Of a stretch of DNA of 34,875 nucleotides, positions 15,326 to 23,309 are shown piece after piece. Both the position numbers and the translations under genes were made by a program. Where the stretch lies: the NCBI GenBank assembly GCA_021791495.1, contig JAJYWN010000007.1, positions 1 through 34,875 of the forward strand. The letters run 5' to 3'. The DNA comes from Bacillota bacterium (GTDB lineage Bacteria; Bacillota; Sulfobacillia; JAJYWN01). Numbering within the stretch: the stretch's first letter is position 1; the number at the start of each line of letters is the position of its first letter. The notes below the pieces were generated by a model. That model saw only the letters and a program-made list of their open reading frames with translations, ran no database searches and had not been told where the DNA came from.

Positions 15326-17104
15326 ATGGCCCGCCGCAGCCCGCGCTACCTTTTCGACTTCGACGCCCGGGAACTCCCCCGGCAGTACAGTGATTTTCTC
15401 GTTCTCGGGACCGGCATAGCCGGTCTTTTCACTGCTCTCAAGGCCGCCCATCACGGTACCGTCACTGTTCTGACGAAGAAGAAGGTGGCCGACGCCAGCA
15501 CGGAGTACGCCCAGGGCGGCATCGCCGCCGCCATCGGGCGGGGCGACTCCCCGGCCCTTCATTACCAGGACACGCTGGAGGCCGGCCACGGCCTATGCGA
15601 TCCCGAGGCGGTGCGTGTCCTGGTGGACGAAGGCCCCGACTGTGTCCTGGAACTGGCCGCCCTGGGAGCGCACTTCGAGCGCGGTGAGGGCGGCTCCGGT
15701 TTCGCCCTCGCCCGTGAGGGAGCCCACAGCCGCAAGCGCATCCTCCACGCCCACGATGCCACGGGGGCCGAGGTGGAGCGAGCCCTGCTGTCGACGGTTA
15801 GCCGCCAGGACGGCATCCGCGTCCAGGAGGACGTTTTTCTGGTGGACCTTCTGACCGGCGACGACGGGGCCTGTTACGGTGCACTCTGCCTGGACGGGCG
15901 CCGGCAAGAACCCGTGGTCTACCTGGCACGGGCCACCATTCTGGCCACCGGCGGGGCCGGGCAGCTCTATAGGAACACCACCAACCCCTTGATCGCCACT
16001 GGTGACGGGATGGCGGCGGCCTACCGTGCCGGCGCGACCTTGAAAGACATGGAATTCGTTCAGTTCCACCCCACCGCTCTCGATGTGCCCGGTGGCCCTC
16101 CGGGGCAACCGCGTTTCCTCATCAGCGAGGCGGTGCGGGGCGAGGGTGCACTGCTCCTGAATGGGCGGGGCGAGCGCTTCATGCCCCGCTACCATCCCCG
16201 GGCGGAGCTGGCTCCGCGTGACGTGGTTTCCGCCGCCATCTTTCAGGAAACTCGCGCCGCCGGCCAGAGCCAAGGCCAGAGCCAGGGCCAGAGCCAGGGC
16301 CAGGGCCAGGATCAGGGCCAAGGTCAGGGCCAAGGTCAGGGCCAAAACCATGTTTGGCTGGACACCTCGCCCATCGGGCCGTCTTTCGTCAGGCGCTTTC
16401 CCACCATTTACGCGGCCTGCCGGCTGGCCGGGCTGGAGCCTCCGAAGGACCTGCTTCCTGTGGCCCCAGCGGCCCATTACTTCATGGGCGGGGTGGCCAC
16501 CGATACCGAGGGGCGGACCGGATTGCGCTCCCTCTTCGCCTGCGGGGAGGTGGCCTGCACGGGCGTGCACGGCGCCAACCGCTTGGCCAGCAACTCGCTT
16601 TTGGAAGGGCTTGTCTTCGGGCGGCGTATCGCCATGGTCTTGCGGGAGGGGGACGAGGTGCTGGAGGCGGTGGAGTTGCGGCGGTTCAGGCCGCCGGCGC
16701 CGGAGCAGGCTTACCGGCGCCGGGAGGCGGCGGCCGGCGACGGCCGGAGCGCTGTCACGACCGAAGCCGGTCCGGAAGAGATTCGCACCCGCCTCCAACA
16801 GTTGGCCTGGGACCACTTGGGCGTGGTCCGCGGCGGAGAAAGTCTTCAGGCTGTTCTGCAGGAAATAACCACCCTGGAAGCGCAGTTAGAAAGGGGGTCC
16901 GCCGCGTCTGCCACCGCCACCGTTTCCGCATGTGAGGTGGCCAACCTGCTGGCCATCGGCCGGCTGGTTGGCACCGCCGCTCTGGAACGGACGGAGAGCC
17001 GTGGAGCTCAGCGCCGGACCGATTATCCGAATCGGGATGACCGGCACTGGCGGAGGCACATCTTACAGAGGGTGCGGCGGTCTGCCGCCGCCATACGAAG
17101 TTGA
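15326..17104 (+). CDS. nadB: L-aspartate oxidase with a Gly-Gln repeat insertion
   Basis: NadB oxidises L-aspartate to iminoaspartate with FAD, feeding NadA. The 592 residues are longer than usual (about 530-540). The FAD-binding GTGIAG (28-33), STEYAQGGIAAA, HAHDATGAEVERAL, ILATGGAGQLYRNTTNP, FHPTAL, AELAPRDVVSAAI and GVHGANRLASNSLLEGLVFG blocks are all present, so the enzyme should be active. The extra length is largely a 28-residue run of GQSQ/GQGQ units (residues 313-340) just after the APRDVVS catalytic region, before HVWLD. In this family that is where a loop joins the capping domain. The ATG at 15326 follows a G-rich SD at 15314-15320. The C-terminal helical domain (about 470 on) is complete but ends in a basic tail. 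Confidence 0.97.
   Translation: MARRSPRYLFDFDARELPRQYSDFLVLGTGIAGLFTALKAAHHGTVTVLTKKKVADASTEYAQGGIAAAIGRGDSPALHYQDTLEAGHGLCDPEAVRVLVDEGPDCVLELAALGAHFERGEGGSGFALAREGAHSRKRILHAHDATGAEVERALLSTVSRQDGIRVQEDVFLVDLLTGDDGACYGALCLDGRRQEPVVYLARATILATGGAGQLYRNTTNPLIATGDGMAAAYRAGATLKDMEFVQFHPTALDVPGGPPGQPRFLISEAVRGEGALLLNGRGERFMPRYHPRAELAPRDVVSAAIFQETRAAGQSQGQSQGQSQGQGQDQGQGQGQGQGQNHVWLDTSPIGPSFVRRFPTIYAACRLAGLEPPKDLLPVAPAAHYFMGGVATDTEGRTGLRSLFACGEVACTGVHGANRLASNSLLEGLVFGRRIAMVLREGDEVLEAVELRRFRPPAPEQAYRRREAAAGDGRSAVTTEAGPEEIRTRLQQLAWDHLGVVRGGESLQAVLQEITTLEAQLERGSAASATATVSACEVANLLAIGRLVGTAALERTESRGAQRRTDYPNRDDRHWRRHILQRVRRSAAAIRS
16262..16345 (+). repeat. Seven 12-bp tandem repeats coding Gly-Gln in nadB
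   Basis: Seven consecutive codon-aligned 12-bp units (start positions 16262, 16274, 16286, 16298, 16310, 16322, 16334) follow the pattern GGCCAG(A/G)GCCA(A/G) with small changes such as GATCAG and GGTCAG. They code GQSQ three times, GQGQ, DQGQ, then GQGQ twice. The array is in frame, so gain or loss of a unit would not break the gene. Confidence 0.95.
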
Positions 17105-17129
17105 CGCGGACCCGGAGGAGCGTGGAGGA

Positions 17130-18002
17130 GTGACGATCGAACCCGAAGTGGTCCGGCGTGTGGTGGGAGCCGCGCTGGAAGAGGATATCGGCCCGGGCGA
17201 CGTGACGTCCATGAACCTGATCCCCGATAGCGCCATGGGGCGGGGGTACATGGTTGTGAAATCGCCGGGAGTGGTGGCCGGCCTGAACGTGGCCGCCACG
17301 GCCTTCCAACTGGTCGATTCGAGGATATCCTTCGTCCCCAAGGTCCGTGAGGGTCAGCGCGTGACGTCCGGGACCAAGATCGCCGACGTGGCCGGCCCGG
17401 CCGGGCGGATCCTCAGCGCCGAGCGCACCGCCCTGAACTTCGTCCAGCGACTCTCCGGTATCGCCACCTTGACGGCCCAAGCGGTGGAACTGGTCGGGGC
17501 CGGCGGGCCCCGCATCCTTGACACGCGGAAGACCACGCCCGGCCTGCGTCTGCTGGAGAAGTACGCTGTGCGTTGCGGCGGCGGAAGCAACCACCGCCTG
17601 GGGCTCTACGACGCGGTGCTAATCAAGGATAACCACGTGCGTGTGGTGGGCGGGGCGGCGGAGGCCGTCCGTATCGCCCGCGCCGGTGTGGGACCTTTCG
17701 TGAAGATCGAGGTGGAAGTGACCACCCTTGACGAGGTGCGGGCGGTCATGGCCGCGGGTGGTGGCGGCCTTCCCGACGTCATTCTCCTTGACAATATGGC
17801 CCCCTCCCTGATGCGCGAGGCGGTGGGCATCATCGGCGGCCGGGCGAAGGTCGAGGCTTCCGGCGGCATCACCTTGGCGAACCTGAAAGAGGTGGCCGCC
17901 ACGGGTGTCGACTACATTTCGATGGGGGCTTTGACCCATTCGGCCAAGGCGCTGGATATCAGCCTGGAAATTGAGATCGACCCCGACGGGGGCCAGGAGT
18001 AG
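17130..18002 (+). CDS. nadC: Nicotinate-nucleotide pyrophosphorylase (carboxylating)
   Basis: NadC converts quinolinate and PRPP to nicotinate mononucleotide, completing the de novo route started by nadA and nadB. The product is 290 residues, normal for the family. Motifs: LEEDIGPGDVTS, AERTALNFVQRLSGIAT, ILDTRKTTPGLRLLEKYAV with the conserved basic residues, GGGSNHRLGLYDAVLIKDNH, VEVTTLDEV, ILLDNM and EASGGITLANL...GVDYISMGALTHS. I place the start at GTG 17130, with GGAGGA at 17114-17119 about 10 bases upstream; the frame is open much further up but inside nadB, and the family begins near here. It starts 25 bases after nadB. Confidence 0.97.
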   Translation: MTIEPEVVRRVVGAALEEDIGPGDVTSMNLIPDSAMGRGYMVVKSPGVVAGLNVAATAFQLVDSRISFVPKVREGQRVTSGTKIADVAGPAGRILSAERTALNFVQRLSGIATLTAQAVELVGAGGPRILDTRKTTPGLRLLEKYAVRCGGGSNHRLGLYDAVLIKDNHVRVVGGAAEAVRIARAGVGPFVKIEVEVTTLDEVRAVMAAGGGGLPDVILLDNMAPSLMREAVGIIGGRAKVEASGGITLANLKEVAATGVDYISMGALTHSAKALDISLEIEIDPDGGQE

Positions 18003-18020
18003 CTGGAGCGGGAGGAGACC

Positions 18021-18890
18021 TTGGACACTTCGGACACGACTAACCCGAACGGGACGGAGGCAAAGGACCAATCTCCCGCGGAGCGGGCCCGGCGCCTGAA
18101 GGACGAAGGCTGGGACATGCTCCGGCTGGCCTACGGCGTCCACCGCGACTTCTACCAGGACGCCATGAGGAAGTTCCGCGAGGCGGAGGCGATTCTGCGC
18201 GCCGGCGAAGACCGGGAAGGGCTGGTGGACGTTCTGGGGGGAATGGCTTCGGCGCTGCGCGTCACGGGCGACCGGAGCGTTATGAAGGAGGCCGCGGGTT
18301 ACTATGAAGAGGAAGTGGAGATCCTCCGCGGCCTGGGGCGGGAGAACGAAGCTTTGGAGCGGGAAGTGGGCCTCTTGGCCGCCTACCGGGACCTGGTCAC
18401 ACTGGCGGTGGAGGGGGCGGTCGACTACCTAACTAAAGGGATCAACCTGGGCCGGCAACGCCTGGCGCAGGCCAAGGCCCTCGGGGACAAGAGCCTGACC
18501 GCGGCTTACTGCAATAACCTGGCCGACCTTAGCGCCCTCTTGGCGAGCTACGATGCCGAAATGGCAGAATCACATCTGAAGACGGCGACGGCTCTGTACC
18601 GCCAGGCGGAAGACCTCTGGGGCGACGGGGAGGCTGAGGGACAGGCGGCGGCCCGGATGGGGTTGGCCGAGACCTACATCCGGCTGAACACGAACCTGGG
18701 TGCGGCACGCGAGCTTTTGGAGAAGGTCCAGGCGTTCTACGAAAGCGCCGGGCACCGGGTGGAGTACCAGATCGCTCAGGTCAAGAGCCTCATGGCCATG
18801 CTGTACGAAGCTTCCGGAGATCCGGACCTGGCCCGTGCCTTCCGGGAGGAAGCTACCGCCATGTTCCGCCGCATGGGCTTCTCATCCTAA
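18021..18890 (+). CDS. Helical-repeat (TPR-like) protein of unknown function
   Basis: The 289-residue protein is predicted nearly all alpha-helical, with repeated helix pairs resembling tetratricopeptide repeats: DAMRKFREAEAILRAGEDREGLVDVLGGMASAL, EAAGYYEEEVEILRGLGRENEAL, AESHLKTATALYRQAEDLWGDGEAEGQAAARMGLAETY and ARELLEKVQAFYESAGHRVEYQIAQV. The first 25 residues are polar and probably disordered. There is no signal peptide or membrane segment. It begins with TTG at 18021 after GGAGGAGA (18011-18018), 18 bases beyond the nadC stop, and is followed within 20 bases by birA, so it belongs to the operon. TPR-like proteins are usually scaffolds; a link to NAD or biotin use is only suggested by position. 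Confidence 0.8.
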   Translation: MDTSDTTNPNGTEAKDQSPAERARRLKDEGWDMLRLAYGVHRDFYQDAMRKFREAEAILRAGEDREGLVDVLGGMASALRVTGDRSVMKEAAGYYEEEVEILRGLGRENEALEREVGLLAAYRDLVTLAVEGAVDYLTKGINLGRQRLAQAKALGDKSLTAAYCNNLADLSALLASYDAEMAESHLKTATALYRQAEDLWGDGEAEGQAAARMGLAETYIRLNTNLGAARELLEKVQAFYESAGHRVEYQIAQVKSLMAMLYEASGDPDLARAFREEATAMFRRMGFSS

Positions 18891-18909
18891 CGGGGAACCC
18901 CAAGACCCG

Positions 18910-19860
18910 ATGCCGGCAGACGACCCCACGCAACATCCTTCGGACACCTCCGAGGCCCTCCCCTCCTTCGACCAGGAGCGTTTCTACCGCTTGTTGGCCA
19001 CGCGGGATTTCGGGCGGCCTCTCCTCCACTACCCTTCGGTGACTTCCACCAACGACGTGGCGCGAGCGGCGGCCGAGGGCGGCGCGCCTTCGGGGACGGT
19101 GGTGGTAGCCGACCAACAAACCGCGGGGCGTGGGCGCCTGGCGCGGGTCTGGTTTTCGCCGCCGGGGCAAGGCCTGTGGACCACCGTCCTCGTCAGGCCT
19201 GGGGCGGGCCGGCCGGGGCTGTTGACGCGGTTGACGCCGCTGGCGGGCGTGGCGGCCGCCTTGGCCATCCGCAAGCGGTGCGGAGTCCCGGTGACGCTGA
19301 AATGGCCCAACGATTTGATGGTCGGTGGGCGGAAACTGGGGGGCATCCTGGCGGAGAGCCGGATGGAGCCGGGACCTACCTGCCGTTACGCGATTATCGG
19401 TCTGGGCCTGAACGTCAGGCAATCCGCCGCCGACTTCCCGGCCGAATTGGTGGGACGGGCGACCTCTCTGGCAATGGAGGGCGCGAGGAACGCGCGTGCC
19501 GGTGCCGGTGCTGGCGGTGCTGGCGGCGGCACTGGCGGCGGCGCTGGCGGTGGCGGCGGTGGTGGCGGCGCGCCGGACCGGGCGGACCTCTTGGCCGCCA
19601 TCCTGAACCGCCTGGAAGAAGAGTACTTGGCCCTGGTGAACCAGGGGGCGGAGGGCCTTCTCTGCCGCTACCGGATGCTCTGCTCGACCGTGGGGCAGAC
19701 GGTCACGGCCCGCCTTGGCGAGCGGACCTTGGAGGGGCTGGCCACGGGTATCGGCCCCGACGGCAGCCTCCTGCTCCTGCCCACCGGCTCGGCGGAGGAA
19801 ATCGCCATCCCCGCCGGAGAAGTCACCATCCGGCCGAAGAGCGGCCGCCCCTCCGAATAG
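18910..19860 (+). CDS. birA: Biotin--protein ligase with a Gly/Ala-rich insertion
   Basis: BirA activates biotin with ATP and attaches it to carrier lysines of carboxylases. The 316 residues carry the catalytic signature TSTNDVARAAAEGGAPSG, TAGRGRLARVWFSPPGQGLW, LKWPNDLMVGGRKLGGILAE and YAIIGLGLNV, then the C-terminal SH3-like domain (TVGQTVTARLG...GPDGSLLL). There is no N-terminal helix-turn-helix, so this is a monofunctional ligase, not a repressor. Residues 197-221 form a 25-residue run of Gly, Ala and one Thr between the catalytic domain and a following helix. The ATG at 18910 is chosen because the family motif begins about 40 residues later; its SD (GGGGAA about 10 bases before) is weak, and the frame is open further upstream inside the previous gene. 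Confidence 0.95.
   Translation: MPADDPTQHPSDTSEALPSFDQERFYRLLATRDFGRPLLHYPSVTSTNDVARAAAEGGAPSGTVVVADQQTAGRGRLARVWFSPPGQGLWTTVLVRPGAGRPGLLTRLTPLAGVAAALAIRKRCGVPVTLKWPNDLMVGGRKLGGILAESRMEPGPTCRYAIIGLGLNVRQSAADFPAELVGRATSLAMEGARNARAGAGAGGAGGGTGGGAGGGGGGGGAPDRADLLAAILNRLEEEYLALVNQGAEGLLCRYRMLCSTVGQTVTARLGERTLEGLATGIGPDGSLLLLPTGSAEEIAIPAGEVTIRPKSGRPSE
19498..19572 (+). repeat. In-frame Gly/Ala triplet-rich expansion in birA
   Basis: Twenty-five codons, all GGN or GCN except one ACT, with the sixmer GGTGCC/GGTGCT/GGCGGT repeated irregularly. It encodes a flexible Gly/Ala run within the ligase. The surrounding motifs stay in frame. Confidence 0.9.
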
Positions 19861-19884
19861 TACTGCTGATAGTCAGAAGGAACG

Positions 19885-20922
19885 GTGGATGGCGTGTACG
19901 GCAACATCACCGATGTCCCCGGTATCACCGTGGGCCACGCGGACGACCCCGAGGCCTTGACCGGTTGCACCGTTGTACTCTGTCCGGATGGGGCCGTGGG
20001 CGGTGGCGACGTCCGGGGCGGCGCTCCCGGCACTCGCGAGACCGACCTGCTACGGCCCGGGCAGCTGGTGGAGAAGGTCCACGGCGTGCTTCTGGCGGGC
20101 GGCAGCGCCTTCGGCCTCGACGCCGCCACGGGGGTCATGCGTTTCCTCGAGGAAAAGGGCTATGGGTTCGATACCATAGTCGCCAAGGTGCCCATCGTGC
20201 CGGCCGCCGTCATTTTCGACCTTGGCGTTGGTAACCCGCGGCGTCGCCCCGATGCCGCCATGGGTTACAAGGCCTGCCAAGACGCGCGCCGCGGCCGCAT
20301 CCGCCAGGGTAACGCCGGCGCCGGGATGGGTGCCACCGTGGGCAAGCTCTACGGCCCGGCGGGGGCCATGAAGGCGGGGATCGGTAGCTATAGCCTGCGG
20401 CTGGGTGGCGGTGTGGTAGTCGGCGCCATCGTGGTGGTGAACGCCTTCGGCGACGTCCTCGACTGGCGGACGGGCCGCATTCTGGCGGGGACGCGAAACC
20501 CGGAGACAGGAGAATTCGTAGACACAGCCGAAGCTCTGAAAGGCTTGGAGCGCAGGGGCGATAACCGGACCAGCCGCGGCGGCGGCGAAAGCGGCGGCGG
20601 CGAAGCCAAGGTCACCCGAGGCGCGCGGCCGGCGCCGGGGCAGAACACCACCATCGGCGTGGTGGCGACCAACGCGGCCTTGTCGAAGGCCGAGGTGAAC
20701 CGGGTGGCCTTGATGGCTCACGATGGACTGGCCAGGTCGGTCAGTCCCGTGCATACGATGTTCGACGGCGACACCCTGTTCGCGTTGTCGACCGGAGGCG
20801 AAGGAGGCGATGTCAGCCGGATAGGCGCCGCGGCGGTGGAAGCCGTGGCGGAGGCGGTGGGCCGGGCCGTGAAAGCGGCCGCAGGCATTCCGGGCTGTCC
20901 GGCGCGGAAGGAACTGAGGTAA
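19885..20922 (+). CDS. P1 (DmpA-like) self-processing peptidase
   Basis: The 345-residue protein belongs to the P1 N-terminal-nucleophile family (DmpA aminopeptidase, beta-aminopeptidases). Family blocks: ITDVPGITVGHADD at the start, GGDVRGGAPGTRETDLL, the central LLAGGSAFGLDAATGVMRFLEE, GNAGAGMGATVGKLYG and VVVGAIVVVNAFGDV. These enzymes cleave themselves before a Ser/Thr nucleophile; the best site is before T255 in QNTTIGVVATNA (residues 253-264), which starts the short C-terminal chain. A Gly-rich, charged loop (about residues 226-250) lies directly before that site. The GTG at 19885 follows AGAAGGA (19875-19881). The peptide substrate is unknown. It is 24 bases after birA. Confidence 0.92.
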   Translation: MDGVYGNITDVPGITVGHADDPEALTGCTVVLCPDGAVGGGDVRGGAPGTRETDLLRPGQLVEKVHGVLLAGGSAFGLDAATGVMRFLEEKGYGFDTIVAKVPIVPAAVIFDLGVGNPRRRPDAAMGYKACQDARRGRIRQGNAGAGMGATVGKLYGPAGAMKAGIGSYSLRLGGGVVVGAIVVVNAFGDVLDWRTGRILAGTRNPETGEFVDTAEALKGLERRGDNRTSRGGGESGGGEAKVTRGARPAPGQNTTIGVVATNAALSKAEVNRVALMAHDGLARSVSPVHTMFDGDTLFALSTGGEGGDVSRIGAAAVEAVAEAVGRAVKAAAGIPGCPARKELR

Positions 20923-21071
20923 GTAGCGGGCTCTGTAGACTTCTAGGTGGACGAAAGGCCGGTATCCCGCGATAAGGGAGCCGGACCCGTGGAGGGCCCC
21001 CAGGCAGAAGGAAGTCGCAGGTTCGGACGACCAGTATCCTCTTTAAGGAACTGGAACGGAGGTGCCTCATA
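20923..21071 (+). promoter_or_regulatory. Hairpin-rich leader of the ECF/coaX genes
   Basis: This 149-bp gap ends in GGAGGTG (21056-21062), 9 bases before the ATG. It contains an interrupted stem: CCGG (20959-20962) and CCC (20966-20968) pairing with GGG (20976-20978) and CCGG (20981-20984). A GGAGGGCCCCC segment follows. I compared it by eye with THF and other vitamin riboswitches and saw no match. No convincing promoter or terminator is visible. Confidence 0.4.
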
Positions 21072-21812
21072 ATGAAGATCAAGACCAGGCAGATCGTGGT
21101 CGCCGGTCTCCTCGGCGGCCTGTCCTATGTGATGGCCATCACCCCATGGCTCGGTTTCATCCCCGTACCCACGCCCGCCGGTTCCGCTACCACCATGCAC
21201 ATCCCGGCCATTCTGGGCGGAATCCTGGAAGGTCCCGTGGTCGGGGCGTTCGTCGGTTTCATCTTCGGGTTGTCCAGTTTCCTGCGGTCCACCACTCCCT
21301 TTTTCAAGAACCCGCTCATCGCCTTTGGGCCGCGCATTCTCATCGGCGTGTTCGCCTACTACGCCTACGCCCTCATTGGGAGAAAGCATGCCCGTCCCGT
21401 GGCGGCGGCGGCCGTGGGCCTGCTTATCGCGCGCCTGTCCTATGAGAGCGCGACGCTTTTCAACACCAAGTTTGCCAAGCTGGCCTCGGCGCCCACCTCT
21501 TTTCAGCAGGCTCTGCACGGTCTGACGGCCAACTCCCCCCTCACGGTAATCCTGGCCATCGTCCTGGGGGCTGTCCTGGGCTACCTGACGTTCCGCTTGG
21601 TCAAGAGCGACGACGCGCCGACGGCCGTCGCCGCCGTGGTGGGGACGTTGACCAACACCGTACTGGTGTTGACCCTCATCGGGGTGATCTTCCACCTGCC
21701 GGCGGACGCCCTGTGGCTGGTGGGCATCACCCAAGGGCTGCCGGAAGTCTTTGTCGCCGTGGTCCTCACGGTCGTGGTGGCCAAGGGTGTGCGACGCGCG
21801 CTAAACAGGTAA
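21072..21812 (+). CDS. ECF transporter substrate-binding (S) component
   Basis: The 246-residue membrane protein has about six hydrophobic segments. The N-terminal TRQIVVAGLLGGLSYVMAITPWLGFIPVPTPAGSATTMHIPAILGGILEGPVVGAFVGFIFGLSSFL is typical of S components of energy-coupling-factor vitamin transporters. It includes an Ala/Gly-rich first helix, the A-xxx-A-type packing surface for the T component, and the substrate loop. It should work with a shared EcfT/EcfA module encoded elsewhere. No catalytic residues are expected. The next gene is pantothenate kinase (coaX), 51 bases away, so pantothenate is a reasonable guess for the substrate. The ATG at 21072 has a strong SD. Confidence 0.88.
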   Translation: MKIKTRQIVVAGLLGGLSYVMAITPWLGFIPVPTPAGSATTMHIPAILGGILEGPVVGAFVGFIFGLSSFLRSTTPFFKNPLIAFGPRILIGVFAYYAYALIGRKHARPVAAAAVGLLIARLSYESATLFNTKFAKLASAPTSFQQALHGLTANSPLTVILAIVLGAVLGYLTFRLVKSDDAPTAVAAVVGTLTNTVLVLTLIGVIFHLPADALWLVGITQGLPEVFVAVVLTVVVAKGVRRALNR

Positions 21813-21863
21813 CAGAACAGACGGCGGCGACACGCTGCCTCGCCTTCCAAGGAGAGACAAGCT

Positions 21864-22643
21864 ATGGTCCTAGTGATCGATGTCGGCAACACTAATATCG
21901 TGCTGGGAGTGTACCGGGGGGGATACACCGACCGGGAGTTGGTGGACCACTGGCGGGTATCGACCGACCCGGCCCGGACGTCCGACGAGTACGGCATGCT
22001 GCTAAAGGAGCTCCTGGCCACCCATGGGCTGGAGATGGGAGATATCACCGACGTGGTCCTGTCGTCGGTGGTACCCACCGTCAACCGGAACCTGGAGTGG
22101 ATGTGCCACAAGTACCTGAACCTGGACGCGCTGATGGTCGAACCCGGAGTGAAGACGGGTCTGGTCATCCGTTACGATAATCCTAAGGAAGTCGGGGCCG
22201 ACCGCATCGTCAACGCCATCGCGGCTCATGAGAAATACGGCGGTCCCCTGGTGGTGGTCGATTACGGCACCGCCACCACTTTCGACGCCATCAACGCCGC
22301 CGGCGAATACCTTGGCGGGGCCATCGCCCCCGGTATCGGCATCTCCATGGAGGCTCTCTTCCAGCAGGCCGCCAAACTGTATCGGGTGGAACTGGTGAAA
22401 CCGAAGGCGGTCATCGGGAAGAACACCATCAGCAGCATGCAGGCGGGCATCATCTACGGTTTCGTGGGGCAGACCGACGAGTTGGTGCGGCGCATCAAGA
22501 GGGAGATGGACGCCCCCAAAGCTTTGGTGGTGGCCACCGGCGGCCTGGCCGACTTGGTGGCTTCGGAGTCGAAGACTATAGATAAGGTAGACCCGTTCCT
22601 GACCTTGGAGGGCCTGCTCCTGATCCACGAGCGCAATAGGTAG
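21864..22643 (+). CDS. coaX: Type III pantothenate kinase
   Basis: CoaX phosphorylates pantothenate, the first step of coenzyme A synthesis. Its 259 residues show the ASKHA-fold motifs: [14 protein letters not shown] (phosphate 1), [27 protein letters not shown] (phosphate 2, with the catalytic-site Asp), [16 protein letters not shown] and the adenosine motif [11 protein letters not shown]. The type III class usually needs K+ or NH4+ and is not inhibited by CoA. The ATG at 21864 follows AAGGAGAG (21850-21857). It is between the ECF S component and the bifunctional-nuclease gene in one probable operon. Confidence 0.97.
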   Translation: MVLVIDVGNTNIVLGVYRGGYTDRELVDHWRVSTDPARTSDEYGMLLKELLATHGLEMGDITDVVLSSVVPTVNRNLEWMCHKYLNLDALMVEPGVKTGLVIRYDNPKEVGADRIVNAIAAHEKYGGPLVVVDYGTATTFDAINAAGEYLGGAIAPGIGISMEALFQQAAKLYRVELVKPKAVIGKNTISSMQAGIIYGFVGQTDELVRRIKREMDAPKALVVATGGLADLVASESKTIDKVDPFLTLEGLLLIHERNR

Positions 22644-22748
22644 AAGGCGATCGTTATGGCGGGTGAGACGGCCGGCGGGCGCGGCAAGGGCATGAGCGCG
22701 GCCCGGTAGCGCATAAGCTAAGCTTGCACTAAGGAGGGGGGCACGGCG

Positions 22749-23240
22749 GTGATCCTGCTCAAGGTCGAGCGTATTGGAGTGGATGTCAACAGTCATCAGG
22801 CCGTTGTCTTGCTCCACGAAGTCGAAGGCGAGCGCATTCTGCCCATCTGGATCGGCCCCTTGGAGGCCAACGCTATCGCCGTGTCCCTGGAGGGCGTCAA
22901 GCCCGCCCGCCCGCTCACCCACGATCTGACACTGAACATGCTGGAGGTGGCCGGCGGCAAGGTGGAGTCGGTGCTGGTGGACGACGTGCATGATGGGACC
23001 TTCTACGCGCAGATCACGTTCTCCATCGGCGGCGGCAACCGGGAAGTGGATTCCCGGCCCAGCGACGCCATAGCCCTGGCTCTGCGCGCCGGCGCCCCCG
23101 TCTACGCTACCGACAAGGTGATGGCCAGCGCGGCGGTGGCGGCGGTGCACGGTGGCGAAGAAGAGGAGGGCGAGGGCAAGAAGGACGACAAGGAAGAAGG
23201 AAAAGGGCCGGGGCCGGGAAGGTCCGGCCCCGTGGTGTAG
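22749..23240 (+). CDS. Bifunctional nuclease family (DUF151) protein
   Basis: The 163 residues match the BFN/DUF151 domain: VNSHQAVVLLHEVEGERILPIWIGPLEANAIAVSLEGVKPARPLTHDL, DDVHDGTFYAQITF, and RPSDAIALALRAGAPVYATDKVM. Some members have been reported to have DNase/RNase activity; the bacterial role is not settled. After residue 135 comes a charged, low-complexity tail (GGEEEEGEGKKDDKEEGKG) ending in GPGPGRSGPVV. The last codons form a perfect 9-bp hairpin (CGGGGCCGG 23209-23217 with CCGGCCCCG 23224-23232). The GTG at 22749 follows AAGGAGG (22731-22737). It is the last gene before a terminator. Confidence 0.92.
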   Translation: MILLKVERIGVDVNSHQAVVLLHEVEGERILPIWIGPLEANAIAVSLEGVKPARPLTHDLTLNMLEVAGGKVESVLVDDVHDGTFYAQITFSIGGGNREVDSRPSDAIALALRAGAPVYATDKVMASAAVAAVHGGEEEEGEGKKDDKEEGKGPGPGRSGPVV

Positions 23241-23251
23241 CCCCTGTTTCG

Positions 23252-23275
23252 GCCCGGGTTCCGCCGGGCTTCTTT
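23252..23275 (+). terminator. Intrinsic terminator after the coaX/DUF151 unit
   Basis: GCCCGG (23252-23257) pairs with CCGGGC (23264-23269) around a 6-base loop, and TTCTTT follows immediately. A second perfect 9-bp hairpin just upstream (23209-23232) overlaps the end of the coding region. The gene on the right is convergent, so termination here is expected. Confidence 0.8.
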
Positions 23276-23309
23276 CACGCGCTTTCTGGCGTGGCTCGTC
23301 CGGCCTAGA

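Noticed and set aside
15593-16816. 407-residue - strand frame opposite nadB
   Set aside because: Extended by the repeat region that lacks stops; nadB is certain on the + strand.
20923-21071. THF or thiamine riboswitch before the ECF gene
   Set aside because: By eye the conserved cores of those riboswitches are absent.
22657-22710. Possible 17-residue ORF between coaX and the DUF151 gene
   Set aside because: No SD site and no conserved character; it probably is spacer.
22002-23150. 382-residue - strand frame over coaX and the DUF151 gene
   Set aside because: Both + strand genes have full family motifs; this frame is a GC-content shadow.
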